NCBI RefSeq assembly: GCF_003480255.1
Contig: NZ_QUIN01000008.1
Coordinates: 1-64,000, forward strand
From: Erysipelatoclostridium sp. AM42-17
Lineage (GTDB): Bacteria; Bacillota_I; Bacilli_A; Erysipelotrichales; Coprobacillaceae
Direction of reading: 5' to 3'
Length of the DNA stretch: 64,000 bases
The position numbers were made by a program, and so were the translations under genes. Below, one piece after another: positions 14,713 to 23,783 of this stretch (its first letter is position 1; the number at the start of each line of letters is the position of its first letter). Under the pieces are notes generated by a model, which was not told where the DNA came from, searched no databases, and worked only from the letters and a program-made list of their open reading frames with translations.

Positions 14713-15264
14713 ATGGCAGAGATGAAAAATATCTGCGGAAAGATCCCGATGGACTTACATGAGAAAGTAAGAGAAGAGATTGAACTCACAGAAAGCAGCA
14801 CACAAAAATTTTTACAACAGGTCATTGAAGAACATTTCAACAGAGTGGAAGGAAAAGGAGAAATAAGCATGGGAGCAGTAAGAACAGTAGCAGTACAGGT
14901 ATCAGAGGAATTATTCCAGAGATTAAAAGTAGTCATCGGAAAGAAACACATGAAACAGAAAGACTTCTTAATTCAGATTATAGAAGAAGCACTGGAAAAG
15001 GTAGAGGTCGAATGGCAAAGCAAAGAGCAGCCTGAAGAATCCGAACAGACAACTGGAGAATTGGGAACAGAAGAAACTCAACCGGAAGAAAGAACTGAGC
15101 CGGAAAGGGAAAGTGAACCAGAAGAGGAAGCCGAACCGGATGGAGAAAGTGAACCGAAAGAGGAAAACAAACCAGAAGGGGAAAGTGAACCGGAAGAGGA
15201 AACTGAACCAGAAGGAGAGACTGATCCGGAAGAATCCAAAGCAGAAGAACCAACAGAATGGTAA
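14713..15264 (+). CDS. Ribbon-helix-helix-like protein with acidic repeat tail, 183 aa
   Basis: The start at 14713 (MAEMKNICGKIPMDLHEKVR) has AGGAGAAAGG upstream. Two related segments occur in tandem: residues about 10-45 (IPMDLHEKVREEIELTESST...FLQQVIEEHF) and about 56-95 (VAVQVSEELFQRLKVVIGKK...FLIQIIEEALEKVE). Each is a beta strand followed by two helices, as in CopG/Arc-type RHH proteins, so one chain may form a pseudo-dimer. The last about 80 residues are an acidic Glu/Pro/Ser repeat tail with Gly, probably disordered. DNA binding is likely by fold; a DNA-mimic or protein-binding role for the tail is speculation. Confidence 0.65.
   Translation: MAEMKNICGKIPMDLHEKVREEIELTESSTQKFLQQVIEEHFNRVEGKGEISMGAVRTVAVQVSEELFQRLKVVIGKKHMKQKDFLIQIIEEALEKVEVEWQSKEQPEESEQTTGELGTEETQPEERTEPERESEPEEEAEPDGESEPKEENKPEGESEPEEETEPEGETDPEESKAEEPTEW
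15092..15245. repeat. Tandem coding repeat (Glu-Pro-Glu acidic tail)
   Basis: A degenerate repeat of about 18-24 bp built around GAAAGTGAACC(G/A)GAAGAGGAA encodes the S-E-P-E-E-E units at the end of the RHH-like protein. Copies differ mostly at third positions. Long apparent ORFs on the reverse strand here (Ser/Gly/Pro- or Phe-rich) are side effects of the repeat. Confidence 0.7.
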
Positions 15265-15334
15265 CCAATTGATACAGAATAACGAAGGGCGGTATGAGAG
15301 ATCATGCCGCCTGTTTTTATCAGCAAAAAGGAGG

Positions 15335-16630
15335 TTGATAGCCGCAACCATTCAATTTTTTGATCTCTTTAGCGGAATCGGGGGATTTCGTGAAGGCTTA
15401 AGACGGGCAGGAAACTTTGTCTGTGTCGGACATTGCGAGGTGGATACTTATGCGGATAAGAACTACCGATTGCTGTTTGATACGGAAGGGGAGTGGTATT
15501 GTAATGACGCAAGAACAATCGAACCAGAACGAATGCCAGATTTTGATTTACTCTGTGCAGGATTTCCTTGCCAGGCATTCTCTATCGCCGGAAAGCGAGA
15601 AGGATTTGCAGATGCAAGAGGAACTCTCTTTTTTGAAATTGCCCGGATTCTTGAAGCTAAAAGACCCTCGTATTTTATCCTTGAAAATGTTCCCGGTTTG
15701 TTATCGCATGACAAAGGCCGGACGTTTTGCACCATCCTCAGTACGCTTTCTGAACTGGGGTACCATGTCGAATGGAAAGTGCTTAACAGCAAGGATTTCG
15801 GAGTCCCCCAAGCAAGAAAACGGGTGTATATTGTCGGATATTTTGATTTCCGATGTGCCGGAAAAGTATTACCTGAACCAGAAACAAATGGAGCAGCTCT
15901 TGTTCAAGTCCGGGCAGGAAGTCAGGGGAAAAGAGTCTACAGTCCCAAAGGACTAAGCTGTACCCTGACATCACAGGCAGGTGGAATGGGCGGCAAGACA
16001 GGATTATATGATGTAGGTGTTCCAATCAAAGAGAATACAAAGCTCGGCTACAAACTTGCAAGAGAAGGGGACAGCATCGATCTGGGTTATGCGAATCTCA
16101 ACAGCAGGAGAGGAAGAGTCGGACACCAGATCGCACATACCCTGACAACAGGTGTTCAACAGGGAACGCTGCACTTTGTCGATCTTTCACCTCCGCCGGT
16201 GGTAACGGAAGAATGCAGAAGCCTGAATACCAGACAATGCGGTGTCCACAAATACAAAGGAGAATGTTCTGGTGTATTAGCAGAGGATGGAGCAAGAGCA
16301 GTCTTAACACCAGCAAAAGAGAATGTTCGTCAGAACGGCAGACGTATGAAAGAACCCGAAGAACCGATGTTTACAATTACTGCAACCGATCGTCATGGCA
16401 TCTTGTATCACGGCAGAATAAGAAGGTTAGTTCCGAGGGAATGTCTGCGACTGCAGGGTTATTACGACTGGCAGATTGATAAGATCATAGACAGCACTTC
16501 TGACGCACAGCTTTATAAACAGGCTGGAAACGGAGTAACTGTCAATGTTATCGAGGCAATTGGCAGATTGTTACAAAAGGCAGACTCCGAACTTAACACA
16601 CAGAAAGTGTCTGAGAAAGGAATCCATTAG
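15335..16630 (+). CDS. C5-cytosine DNA methyltransferase
   Basis: About 431 aa. Motif I FFDLFSGIGGF is near the N-terminus. The catalytic PCQ loop is LLCAGFPCQAFSIAGKR (motif IV, about 75-91), ENV is LENVPGLL (motif VI), motif VIII is QARKRVYIVGY, then a target-recognition region and the closing GNGVTVNVIEAI (motif X). The open frame extends upstream over the RHH gene, but similarity begins only at ATIQFFDLF. A start at TTG 15335 beside AAAGGAGG is likely; ATA 15338 or ATT 15350 are alternatives with better spacing. No cognate endonuclease is nearby, so it is an orphan, probably protecting the ICE from host restriction. Confidence 0.9.
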   Translation: MIAATIQFFDLFSGIGGFREGLRRAGNFVCVGHCEVDTYADKNYRLLFDTEGEWYCNDARTIEPERMPDFDLLCAGFPCQAFSIAGKREGFADARGTLFFEIARILEAKRPSYFILENVPGLLSHDKGRTFCTILSTLSELGYHVEWKVLNSKDFGVPQARKRVYIVGYFDFRCAGKVLPEPETNGAALVQVRAGSQGKRVYSPKGLSCTLTSQAGGMGGKTGLYDVGVPIKENTKLGYKLAREGDSIDLGYANLNSRRGRVGHQIAHTLTTGVQQGTLHFVDLSPPPVVTEECRSLNTRQCGVHKYKGECSGVLAEDGARAVLTPAKENVRQNGRRMKEPEEPMFTITATDRHGILYHGRIRRLVPRECLRLQGYYDWQIDKIIDSTSDAQLYKQAGNGVTVNVIEAIGRLLQKADSELNTQKVSEKGIH

Positions 16631-16632
16631 GC

Positions 16633-17589
16633 ATGATCGGAATAAAAGACCAATACTTTGGCACAGAAATCGAAATGACAGGGATTACCAGACAACGTGC
16701 TGCAGAAGTTGTTGCTGAAATGTTTGGAACAGAAGCATATTATGACGGCACTACTTATGGAGTCTGGTCAGTGATAGATCTGGAAGGAAAAAAGTGGAAA
16801 TTTATGTCTGATGGGAGCATTTATACACAACGGAAAGTATACGGTCGAATTGTAGACGCAGGTGGAGAATATTCAACAGAAATGGTATCACCGAAATTAT
16901 CCTATGATGAAATGGGAAAGTTACAGGAAGTAGTACGATGTCTGCGACAGCATGGAGGTTTTGTAAATGAGTCCTGTGGTCAGCATGTTCATGTAGATGC
17001 ATCGAATCATACACCGCAGAGTCTGAAAAATGCACTGACAATTATGTATGCAAAGGAAGATATCCTGTTCAAAGCACTGAAAGTGCAGGAGAGAAGAGCA
17101 AATAGTTATTGTCAGAGGGTGCGACCGGAGGTATTGGAGAAAATCCGAAAAATACCAAATAAATCAATCACAATGGACCGAGTAAGAAATGTCTGGTATG
17201 GAGGCAGGGATGGAAGTCATACCCATTATGATCATACCCGTTATTATGCTCTGAATCTTCATGCTGTGTTTTCCAAGGGAACTTTGGAATGGCGTTGTTT
17301 TGAAAGCACACTACATGCAGGAAAGGTGAGAGCAAATATTACACTGGCATTAGCCATTTCCGCACAGGCAATCAATCAGAGATCGACACAGATGAAAAAG
17401 ACACTGATATCAGAAAACCCGGCATTTACATTTCGTACATTTTTATTGAGACTTGGGTTAATTGGAGACGAATATAAAAATGTTCGAAAACATCTGCTGG
17501 CAAATCTGGATGGTGATCTTGCGTGGAGATATGATAAAAGCACGTATGAGTGTCTGAAGAAAAATCAAAGGACAGAAGGAGTCAGATAG
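16633..17589 (+). CDS. Amidoligase (Amidoligase_2 family, COOH-NH2 ligase fold)
   Basis: A 318-aa protein starting 2 bp after the methyltransferase stop. The N-terminal strand FGTEIEMTGI, with a metal-ligand Glu pattern, and SCGQHVHVDASNHT, the His-containing core of the glutamine synthetase-like amidoligase fold, identify the family; the KGTLEWRCFESTLHAG segment is also typical. Members join carboxyl groups to amines using ATP, and are known to occur with gamma-glutamylcyclotransferase-like genes, as here. Substrate unknown; a peptide or protein tag, or a small gamma-glutamyl compound, is proposed for the family. Confidence 0.82.
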   Translation: MIGIKDQYFGTEIEMTGITRQRAAEVVAEMFGTEAYYDGTTYGVWSVIDLEGKKWKFMSDGSIYTQRKVYGRIVDAGGEYSTEMVSPKLSYDEMGKLQEVVRCLRQHGGFVNESCGQHVHVDASNHTPQSLKNALTIMYAKEDILFKALKVQERRANSYCQRVRPEVLEKIRKIPNKSITMDRVRNVWYGGRDGSHTHYDHTRYYALNLHAVFSKGTLEWRCFESTLHAGKVRANITLALAISAQAINQRSTQMKKTLISENPAFTFRTFLLRLGLIGDEYKNVRKHLLANLDGDLAWRYDKSTYECLKKNQRTEGVR

Positions 17590-17601
17590 AGGTGAGAAAA
17601 A

Positions 17602-18084
17602 ATGAAAGATAGATATTACTTCGCTTATGGCAGCAACATGAATCTGGAGCAGATGAAGTACAGGTGTCCGGCTGCGGAAGTTGTGGAAAACGTCCGGCTT
17701 GAAAATTATCGGCTGGCATTTCGGGGAAGGGCTCCGGGCAATGGGGTAGCAACGGTTCTGCCGGAAAAAGGAAGCTATGTCGAAGGAGTCTTATGGAAAA
17801 TCACAGAAGCGTGTGAGAAGAGTCTGGATTTTTATGAAGGATTCCCAAGTTTTTATGGGAAAGAATCGATTCGGGTAAAAAATCAGGATGGTGTGGAGAA
17901 AGAAGTGTTTGTATATATGATGAACGCTCCGCACAAAGATGTTCCGGCAAAGCCATCGAAATTTTATCTGGATGGAATTCTGGAAGGATGTAAGGATAAC
18001 CAGATTCCAACGGAGTCTGTCATGGAAGCGGTAAAACGTACCAGACAGGAAGTAAAAAAAGAAAAAAATCGATATGCAAGATAA
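17602..18084 (+). CDS. Gamma-glutamylcyclotransferase-like (GGCT/AIG2) protein
   Basis: A 160-aa GGCT-fold protein. The substrate-binding loop YFAYGSNMNLEQM opens the protein, and the candidate catalytic glutamate is in SLDFYEGFPSFYGK. These enzymes release 5-oxoproline from gamma-glutamyl amines. Directly after the amidoligase (12 bp gap), it forms the known amidoligase-GGCT pair: one makes and the other removes a gamma-glutamyl-type bond. A terminator follows at once, so the pair ends an operon that may start at the RHH or methyltransferase gene. Confidence 0.85.
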   Translation: MKDRYYFAYGSNMNLEQMKYRCPAAEVVENVRLENYRLAFRGRAPGNGVATVLPEKGSYVEGVLWKITEACEKSLDFYEGFPSFYGKESIRVKNQDGVEKEVFVYMMNAPHKDVPAKPSKFYLDGILEGCKDNQIPTESVMEAVKRTRQEVKKEKNRYAR

Positions 18085-18088
18085 AACG

Positions 18089-18121
18089 TACCGCAGAGGA
18101 AACATCTTCTGCGGTATTTTA
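18089..18121 (+). terminator. Intrinsic terminator after the GGCT gene
   Basis: Stem TACCGCAGA / TCTGCGGTA (18089-18097 and 18108-18116) followed by TTTTA. It separates the methyltransferase-amidoligase operon from the adhesin gene. Confidence 0.75.
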
Positions 18122-18157
18122 CTGAAAAAATCTATTTATAATAGGAAGGAAAAGCAC

Positions 18158-21100
18158 ATGAAGGTTAGAAAATTAAAGACCAGAATTGCTGCTTTTGGAC
18201 TGGCTGTCCTGATGGGCATCAGTACCTTGAGCAGTGCGAATGCGTTTGCGGCCGAACAGACAGGCTCGGAACAGCAGACGGAAGTACAGGCATCTGAACA
18301 GGCGGTAACAAGCCAGAAAGATACATCAGTTACAGCAGATGATATCACAAAAGCAGTTTCAGATGATACATTTGCAGTGGAAACCAGTATGGAAGGAATC
18401 CATTATGATGCAGAAAAAGAAGATGTTACGCTTGTAAGTATCAAAGATGAGAATGGTGGAGAGTATCATTCAGACAAAGCAGGAACATATATTGCCACTT
18501 ATATGGTCGTTCCAAAAGATAAGAGTGACAGCTATACCATCACCCGTAAAGTGACTCTGACGGATACCGAAGGACAGGCACATTCCGAAGAAAATGGTGG
18601 AGAGAAACAGAAGTCAGATACAGAATCTGAAGATGATTCGGATTCGCCTGTGCAGAACTACACAGATGTAGAAATTGAAACATCCGAAGAAGATGCATCT
18701 GCACAGGCAATCAAAGAACTGAAAGAGGACATCGAAGAGGGAAATGTGATGGTATTGTCTGCGGCTGAAAGAGCTACAAGCAGCGGTTCCACAGTTACAT
18801 TGACAAAGGGGAGAACTATTTATTATCCAAGTTATATTGGAAATTATCTTACTTGCCTGTTTACAGTCAATGGAAAAATTGCATACTGCCTTCAGTCCCA
18901 GAAAGCATCCCCACCGAGTGGAAGTTATGTAGCACAGGTACTGGACAGCAATAAAAATCTGCAGAAAGTCCTTTATTATGGTTATGGCGGGGCAGGAGAT
19001 CTGACAGGAAGTTATCTGTCTGGAAAAACGGAAGATGAAAAGTATGTGTATACACACATTGCAGCCAGCTATGCTTATGCAGGAGAAGCCGGATTTACAG
19101 GGTGTAATTATAATGACCTTGTAAATGCAGGGGTTATCGCATATATCAATTATCTGTTTGGACAGGAAGAACCGCCAAAAGGTGAACTGAGCCTTTCAAG
19201 CACAAAGCTGAATGCAGTACGGGATGGAAACATCCAGAAAACACCAAATATCACACTGTCTGGAGATCACAGAAACTATGTGACACTGAGTGTACCAGAA
19301 AATGTGACAGCACATAATCTTTCCAAAGGAACAAGTGTTACAAATGGAAAAATCCAGATTTATGGTGGAGATACATTCTATCTGTCCGCAGATTTATTAC
19401 TGACAGGCAGTTATGCTTCCGGCAACTTATATGGTTCTGTCGGAAAGACATGGAGAACACTGGTGTTGACAACCGGAGATTCCAAGCAGGATATCGGTGT
19501 ATTTGAAAGCGAAACAGCAGCGCCGGTAAGCTTCAGTGTACAGTGGCTGAATATGACACGCATTGAACTTATGAAGAAAGATGTCAATACACAGAATCCA
19601 CTGTCAGGAGCAGTTTATGGTATTTATACTGATAAGAAGTGTGAAAATCTGCTGATGACAATGTCAGCAACCGGAACAGACGGAAAAGCAGTCAGCGATT
19701 ATTTTGATTCTGCACTGAAAACAGTGTACGTGAAAGAGATCACTGCTCCGACAGGATACAAACTGAATACAGAAGTATATAAAGTGGCTGTTACTGCCGG
19801 AAAGACAATGACTGTAACAGCAACAGATGAGAGAGTCACCGGAAAGGTGAAAATCGCAAAGATCGATAAAGAAACACTTGCATTTAAAGCGCAGGGGGAC
19901 AGTGTTCTTCGTGGTGCTGTGTATGGTCTGTATGCAAAAGAGGACATCGTGCATCCGGATGGCACAACAGGGGTTCTGTATAAACAGGACAGCCTGATTG
20001 CACAGGGAGTCATCGGAGATGACGGAACACTGGAATTTTCAGAATTATACCTTGGAGAAATGTATGTAAAAGAGATCACTCCACCGGAAGGATATACACT
20101 GGATACTACCAAATACGAGGTATCAGTAACTTATGAAGGTCAGGATGTTGCCGAAGTGACAAGAGACCTTACGGTAAAAGAGCAGGTAAAGAAACAGGCA
20201 TTCCAGTTAATCAAAATCAGTGAAGATGGAGAGCAGACAGAAACAGACCTGGTTGCAGGAGCAGGATTTAAGGTATATCTGATCAGCGACCTGACACAGG
20301 TAAAAAATGGAAAACTGAAGCCAGCCAATGGAGAAAGCTATACAGCAAGCGATTTCAAAAATTATGACTTCAGCAAAGAGCAGGTTGCAGTTACTTACGA
20401 GAATGGAACAGCCGTACCAGTACCAGAACTGATCACTGATACAAAAGGATATGCAGTCAGCCCGGAACTGCCGTATGGAAGTTATGTTGTAGTGGAAAGT
20501 ACTACCCCTGAGAATTTGAAAACCATTGATCCATTTGTTGTAAATGTGGAAAATGACAGCAGAGAGCCAATGCAGTGGAGAGTATTTGATGACCGCCCGT
20601 TTGAATTTTTGCTGAAAATTGTAAAGAAGGATGCACAGACTGGAAATACTGTTTTAAAGGCTGGTGCTTCTTATAAGATTTACGATGTGACAAATAAGAA
20701 ATATGTGGAACAGGTTGTTCAGTATCCGAAGAAAGAAAAGATCAGTGTATTCGAAACAAACGAGGAAGGATATCTGATCACACCGCAGGAACTGAAGTGC
20801 TCTACCTACCGAATCGAAGAAGTGAAAGCACCGGAAGGATTTGTAAGACAGGGAAGCGAGGAGTCCCTGTATGATGGAACAACGATTATTTCACCATTAG
20901 AACAGACTACAAAAGGAACATATAAAGAAAATCCACAGAGTGGTATTGTAATTACAGTATCCTCAAACACTGCACATCAGATTGATCCAGATACAGGAGC
21001 TGCGATTGTAGAGGTAGAACAGAAAAACGATGAACAGGTAGGAAGCCTGCTCCTGACGAAAAAGGGAGAACAGCTTACCGAAGTAACCGGAGATTCTGTT

Positions 21101-22534
21101 CTGGCAAAAGTAAAAGCACTGGTTTCAAAAGTAAGAAATGCCGTATCTGGAAAAGAAGAAACAGGTATTTATAAAGGCTTTAAATATGAAGAAACCGGAG
21201 TAGAAGGCGCTGAATTCGAAATATATGCCAAAGATACCATCTATTCACCGGACGGAGCAAAGGACGAAGCAGGAAATCCAGTTGTCCGATATGAGAAAGA
21301 TGACCTGGTAGCCAAACTGACTACAGATGAAAATGGAACAGCAGTTATCAACAATCTGCCACTGGGAACGTATTATCTGAAAGAAGTTGTAGCAGGAGAG
21401 AATTTTGTCCTAAATACAGAACAGAAAGAATTTACCCTGACAGCAGAGGATGATACACAGGCAGTTGTTTATGAAGGCGTTACCTATAAAAATGAAAGAC
21501 AGAAAGTTTTCGTATCAGTAGAAAAGAAAGATTCTGTCACAGGCGAAAAGCTGGAAGGTGTTATTTTTGGACTGTATGCTGCAGAAGATATTCTTTCTAA
21601 TCAGGGAGAGGTTCTCGTAGAGAAAGATACCTTGCTGGAAAAGAAAGCAACGGATGCAAAGGGAACACTTACTTTCGACAGTGATCTTCCACATGGAAAA
21701 TACTATGTCAAAGAGGAAGTCAGAAAAGCTGGATATCTTCCAAATGAGGAAGTATGGAATGTAGATGCAACTTACGAAAATCAGAATCTTGCAAAGATTG
21801 AACTGAACAAAGAAGTTGAGAATCAGCCGACAGAAACACGCATTACAAAAACAGATGCAACTACCGGAAATGAGCTGGAAGGAGCCAAACTGCAGGTCAT
21901 TGATAAAGACGGAAATGTTGTGGAAGAATGGGTAAGCAGTAAGGAAGAACATGTCATTTACGGACTGCCGGAAGGAAGTTATACCTTACATGAGGAACTG
22001 GCTCCTTATGAAGATGGCTATGTGTCTGCCAGCGATGTGATGTTTGAAGTCAAAGAAGATGGCAGTGTGACAAAGGTTGAGATGAAAGATGAATATTCCA
22101 AAGTGGAAATTTCAAAAACAGACCTTACAACCGGAAAAGAACTGGAAGGGGCAAAGCTTCAGATTATCCGCAAAGACGGAACTGTTCTGGAAGAGTGGAT
22201 TACAGATGGAAAACCACATTCCGTTGAAAAACTCCCAGTCAATGAAGAACTTACTCTGCGTGAGATCACAGCACCGGATGGTTACGAGATTGCGGAAGAT
22301 GTCACATTTACATTGAAAGATACAATGGAAGTCCAGAAAGTAGAAATGAAAGATGCCAGAACACCGGAGAAAACAACAGAAAAAACAAATGCACCAAAAA
22401 CAGGTGATAACCAGAAAATATGGGCGTTTGTTCTGCTTGCACTGGCATCTGCTGGAACAGCTACAGGAGTGACTGTATACCGCAGAAAGAAGTCAAAAAT
22501 GACAGACAACAAAAAAGAAACAGAAGAAAAATAA
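18158..22534 (+). CDS. Wall-anchored thioester/VaFE-repeat surface adhesin
   Basis: The start at 18158 (MKVRKLKTRIAAFGLAVLMG) has AGGAAGGA upstream; upstream codons of the longer frame overlap the terminator. The protein is 1,458 aa: signal peptide (cleavage near ANAFAAEQ), an acidic spacer, then a thioester-type domain around IAYCLQSQKASPPSG (Cys near residue 243), where a Cys-Gln bond can attach covalently to host surfaces. A series of Cna-B/SpaA/VaFE domains with isopeptide-forming Lys/Asn/Glu patterns follows (LEGAKLQVIDKDG and similar, up to about residue 1400). The C-terminus has NAPKTGDN, a hydrophobic helix and a YRRKKSK tail: a sortase signal of (L)PxTG-variant type. Such adhesins are common on Tn1549-like elements and may assist donor-recipient contact. 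Confidence 0.9.
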   Translation: MKVRKLKTRIAAFGLAVLMGISTLSSANAFAAEQTGSEQQTEVQASEQAVTSQKDTSVTADDITKAVSDDTFAVETSMEGIHYDAEKEDVTLVSIKDENGGEYHSDKAGTYIATYMVVPKDKSDSYTITRKVTLTDTEGQAHSEENGGEKQKSDTESEDDSDSPVQNYTDVEIETSEEDASAQAIKELKEDIEEGNVMVLSAAERATSSGSTVTLTKGRTIYYPSYIGNYLTCLFTVNGKIAYCLQSQKASPPSGSYVAQVLDSNKNLQKVLYYGYGGAGDLTGSYLSGKTEDEKYVYTHIAASYAYAGEAGFTGCNYNDLVNAGVIAYINYLFGQEEPPKGELSLSSTKLNAVRDGNIQKTPNITLSGDHRNYVTLSVPENVTAHNLSKGTSVTNGKIQIYGGDTFYLSADLLLTGSYASGNLYGSVGKTWRTLVLTTGDSKQDIGVFESETAAPVSFSVQWLNMTRIELMKKDVNTQNPLSGAVYGIYTDKKCENLLMTMSATGTDGKAVSDYFDSALKTVYVKEITAPTGYKLNTEVYKVAVTAGKTMTVTATDERVTGKVKIAKIDKETLAFKAQGDSVLRGAVYGLYAKEDIVHPDGTTGVLYKQDSLIAQGVIGDDGTLEFSELYLGEMYVKEITPPEGYTLDTTKYEVSVTYEGQDVAEVTRDLTVKEQVKKQAFQLIKISEDGEQTETDLVAGAGFKVYLISDLTQVKNGKLKPANGESYTASDFKNYDFSKEQVAVTYENGTAVPVPELITDTKGYAVSPELPYGSYVVVESTTPENLKTIDPFVVNVENDSREPMQWRVFDDRPFEFLLKIVKKDAQTGNTVLKAGASYKIYDVTNKKYVEQVVQYPKKEKISVFETNEEGYLITPQELKCSTYRIEEVKAPEGFVRQGSEESLYDGTTIISPLEQTTKGTYKENPQSGIVITVSSNTAHQIDPDTGAAIVEVEQKNDEQVGSLLLTKKGEQLTEVTGDSVLAKVKALVSKVRNAVSGKEETGIYKGFKYEETGVEGAEFEIYAKDTIYSPDGAKDEAGNPVVRYEKDDLVAKLTTDENGTAVINNLPLGTYYLKEVVAGENFVLNTEQKEFTLTAEDDTQAVVYEGVTYKNERQKVFVSVEKKDSVTGEKLEGVIFGLYAAEDILSNQGEVLVEKDTLLEKKATDAKGTLTFDSDLPHGKYYVKEEVRKAGYLPNEEVWNVDATYENQNLAKIELNKEVENQPTETRITKTDATTGNELEGAKLQVIDKDGNVVEEWVSSKEEHVIYGLPEGSYTLHEELAPYEDGYVSASDVMFEVKEDGSVTKVEMKDEYSKVEISKTDLTTGKELEGAKLQIIRKDGTVLEEWITDGKPHSVEKLPVNEELTLREITAPDGYEIAEDVTFTLKDTMEVQKVEMKDARTPEKTTEKTNAPKTGDNQKIWAFVLLALASAGTATGVTVYRRKKSKMTDNKKETEEK

Positions 22535-22561
22535 AATAAGAATTACAGGATAAACCAATCT

Positions 22562-22602
22562 GACAGGGCAGGAGATGTGCATAAAGCAGCTTCTGCCCTG
22601 TC
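22562..22602 (+). promoter_or_regulatory. Hairpin between the adhesin and metK
   Basis: GACAGGGCA (22562-22570) pairs perfectly with TGCCCTGTC (22594-22602), with a 23-nt loop. No U-run follows, so it is not a standard terminator. It lies in the 85-bp gap and ends about 8 bp before the metK ribosome-binding site (AAGGAG). An mRNA stability or processing element is the likely role. It does not resemble a SAM riboswitch. Confidence 0.45.
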
Positions 22603-22619
22603 TGTATATAAGGAGAAGA

Positions 22620-23783
22620 ATGATGAGACGTTTTTATACAGCAGAATCAGTAACAGAAGGACACCCAGACAAAGTATGCGATCAGATAGCAGATGCAATC
22701 TTAGATGAATGTCTGCGTTACGATCCATCTTCGAGAGTGGCGTGTGAAGTCCTTGCTACAAGAGGAAATGTGTTTGTAGCAGGAGAAATCACCAGCGGAT
22801 ATGAACCACCAGTGTTTGATGTGATCCGAAAAGTTTTAGAAGAGTGTGGATATTGTACAGATGGGATAGAAATGGATACGTTTGTACACCAGCAGAGTCC
22901 AGATATTGCGAAAGCAGTGAGTGTGTCGAAAGAATTTCGGGATAATATCGGCGCAAAATTAAGAGATAGAAGCAGGGGAGCTGGAGATCAGGGTGTTATG
23001 GTCGGATATGCGTGTGATGATACTCCGCAGCTTATGCCAATGCCGACTGTTCTGGCACACCGGATCACACGTGAACTTTCGGCTTGCAGAAGAAGCGGAT
23101 ATATCAAAGATATCTTTTCGGATGGAAAAGCACAGGTAACCGTAGAATATGAAGATGGAAAACCAGTGAGACTGGAAAGTGTTGTTGTTTCCTGCCAGCA
23201 TGGTGCAGAAAAGAGCCTGAAGAAGTTAGATGCCGAGATTAGAGAGAAAGTGCTTCGCTCAGCACTCAGATTACTGCCGCCGGATGAGGATACGAAGATT
23301 CTGATTAATCCGTCAGGAAAATTTGTGTGTGGAGGGTTTGATGCAGATACCGGACTGACGGGGAGAAAGCTGATGGTGGATACTTATGGCAGTATGATTC
23401 CGCATGGCGGCGGTGCATTTTCGGGAAAGGACTGTTCGAAAGTAGACCGTTCGGCGGCTTATATGGCAAGGTATATCGCCAAAAATATAGTAGCTGCTGA
23501 GTTTGCAAGCAAGTGTCAGGTGTCTCTGGCTTATGCAATCGGAGTAGCAGAACCGGTTATGATTGAGGTAGATACCTTTGGTACAGGAAAAGTGTGTGCA
23601 GATGATTGTCTGGCGGCAGCAATCCCACTGGTGTTTGGAGTGACACCCGTTCAGATCATGGAATCCCTTCGATTGAATCGTCCGATTTTCCGGCAGACGG
23701 CAGTTTTTGGTCATTTTGGAAGAAAGGAGTTTCCTTGGGAGCGGACAGATAAGGTACTGGCTCTTCAGGATACGATTCTGTAA
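22620..23783 (+). CDS. metK: S-adenosylmethionine synthetase carried on the ICE
   Basis: 387 aa from ATG 22620 (MMRRFYTAES), 7 bp after AAGGAG. All key motifs are present: VTEGHPDKVCDQIADAILD (ATP/methionine site), the signature GAGDQGVMVGYA (about 120) and the P-loop GGGAFSGKDCSKVDRSAAY (about 260-278). The enzyme makes SAM from ATP and methionine. A chromosomal metK is essential and normally sufficient, so a copy on an element with at least two DNA methyltransferases probably supplies them with SAM or adapts to a new host (inference). Its stop shares one base with the next start (TAATG). Confidence 0.93.
   Translation: MMRRFYTAESVTEGHPDKVCDQIADAILDECLRYDPSSRVACEVLATRGNVFVAGEITSGYEPPVFDVIRKVLEECGYCTDGIEMDTFVHQQSPDIAKAVSVSKEFRDNIGAKLRDRSRGAGDQGVMVGYACDDTPQLMPMPTVLAHRITRELSACRRSGYIKDIFSDGKAQVTVEYEDGKPVRLESVVVSCQHGAEKSLKKLDAEIREKVLRSALRLLPPDEDTKILINPSGKFVCGGFDADTGLTGRKLMVDTYGSMIPHGGGAFSGKDCSKVDRSAAYMARYIAKNIVAAEFASKCQVSLAYAIGVAEPVMIEVDTFGTGKVCADDCLAAAIPLVFGVTPVQIMESLRLNRPIFRQTAVFGHFGRKEFPWERTDKVLALQDTIL

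Noticed and set aside
15113..15334. N-terminal extension of the C5 methyltransferase
   Set aside because: The extension overlaps the RHH-like gene's repeat tail, is Lys/Arg/Asn low-complexity, and lacks a ribosome-binding site; methylase motif I begins only after 15350.
14968..15351. Overlapping reverse-strand ORFs rich in Ser-Gly-Pro or Phe
   Set aside because: They are the complement of the acidic Glu-Pro repeat tail; no start signals, and composition is an artefact of the repeat.
22537..22619. SAM riboswitch upstream of the ICE metK
   Set aside because: Only one simple hairpin is present in 83 bp; the length and conserved core expected for S-box or other SAM riboswitches are absent.
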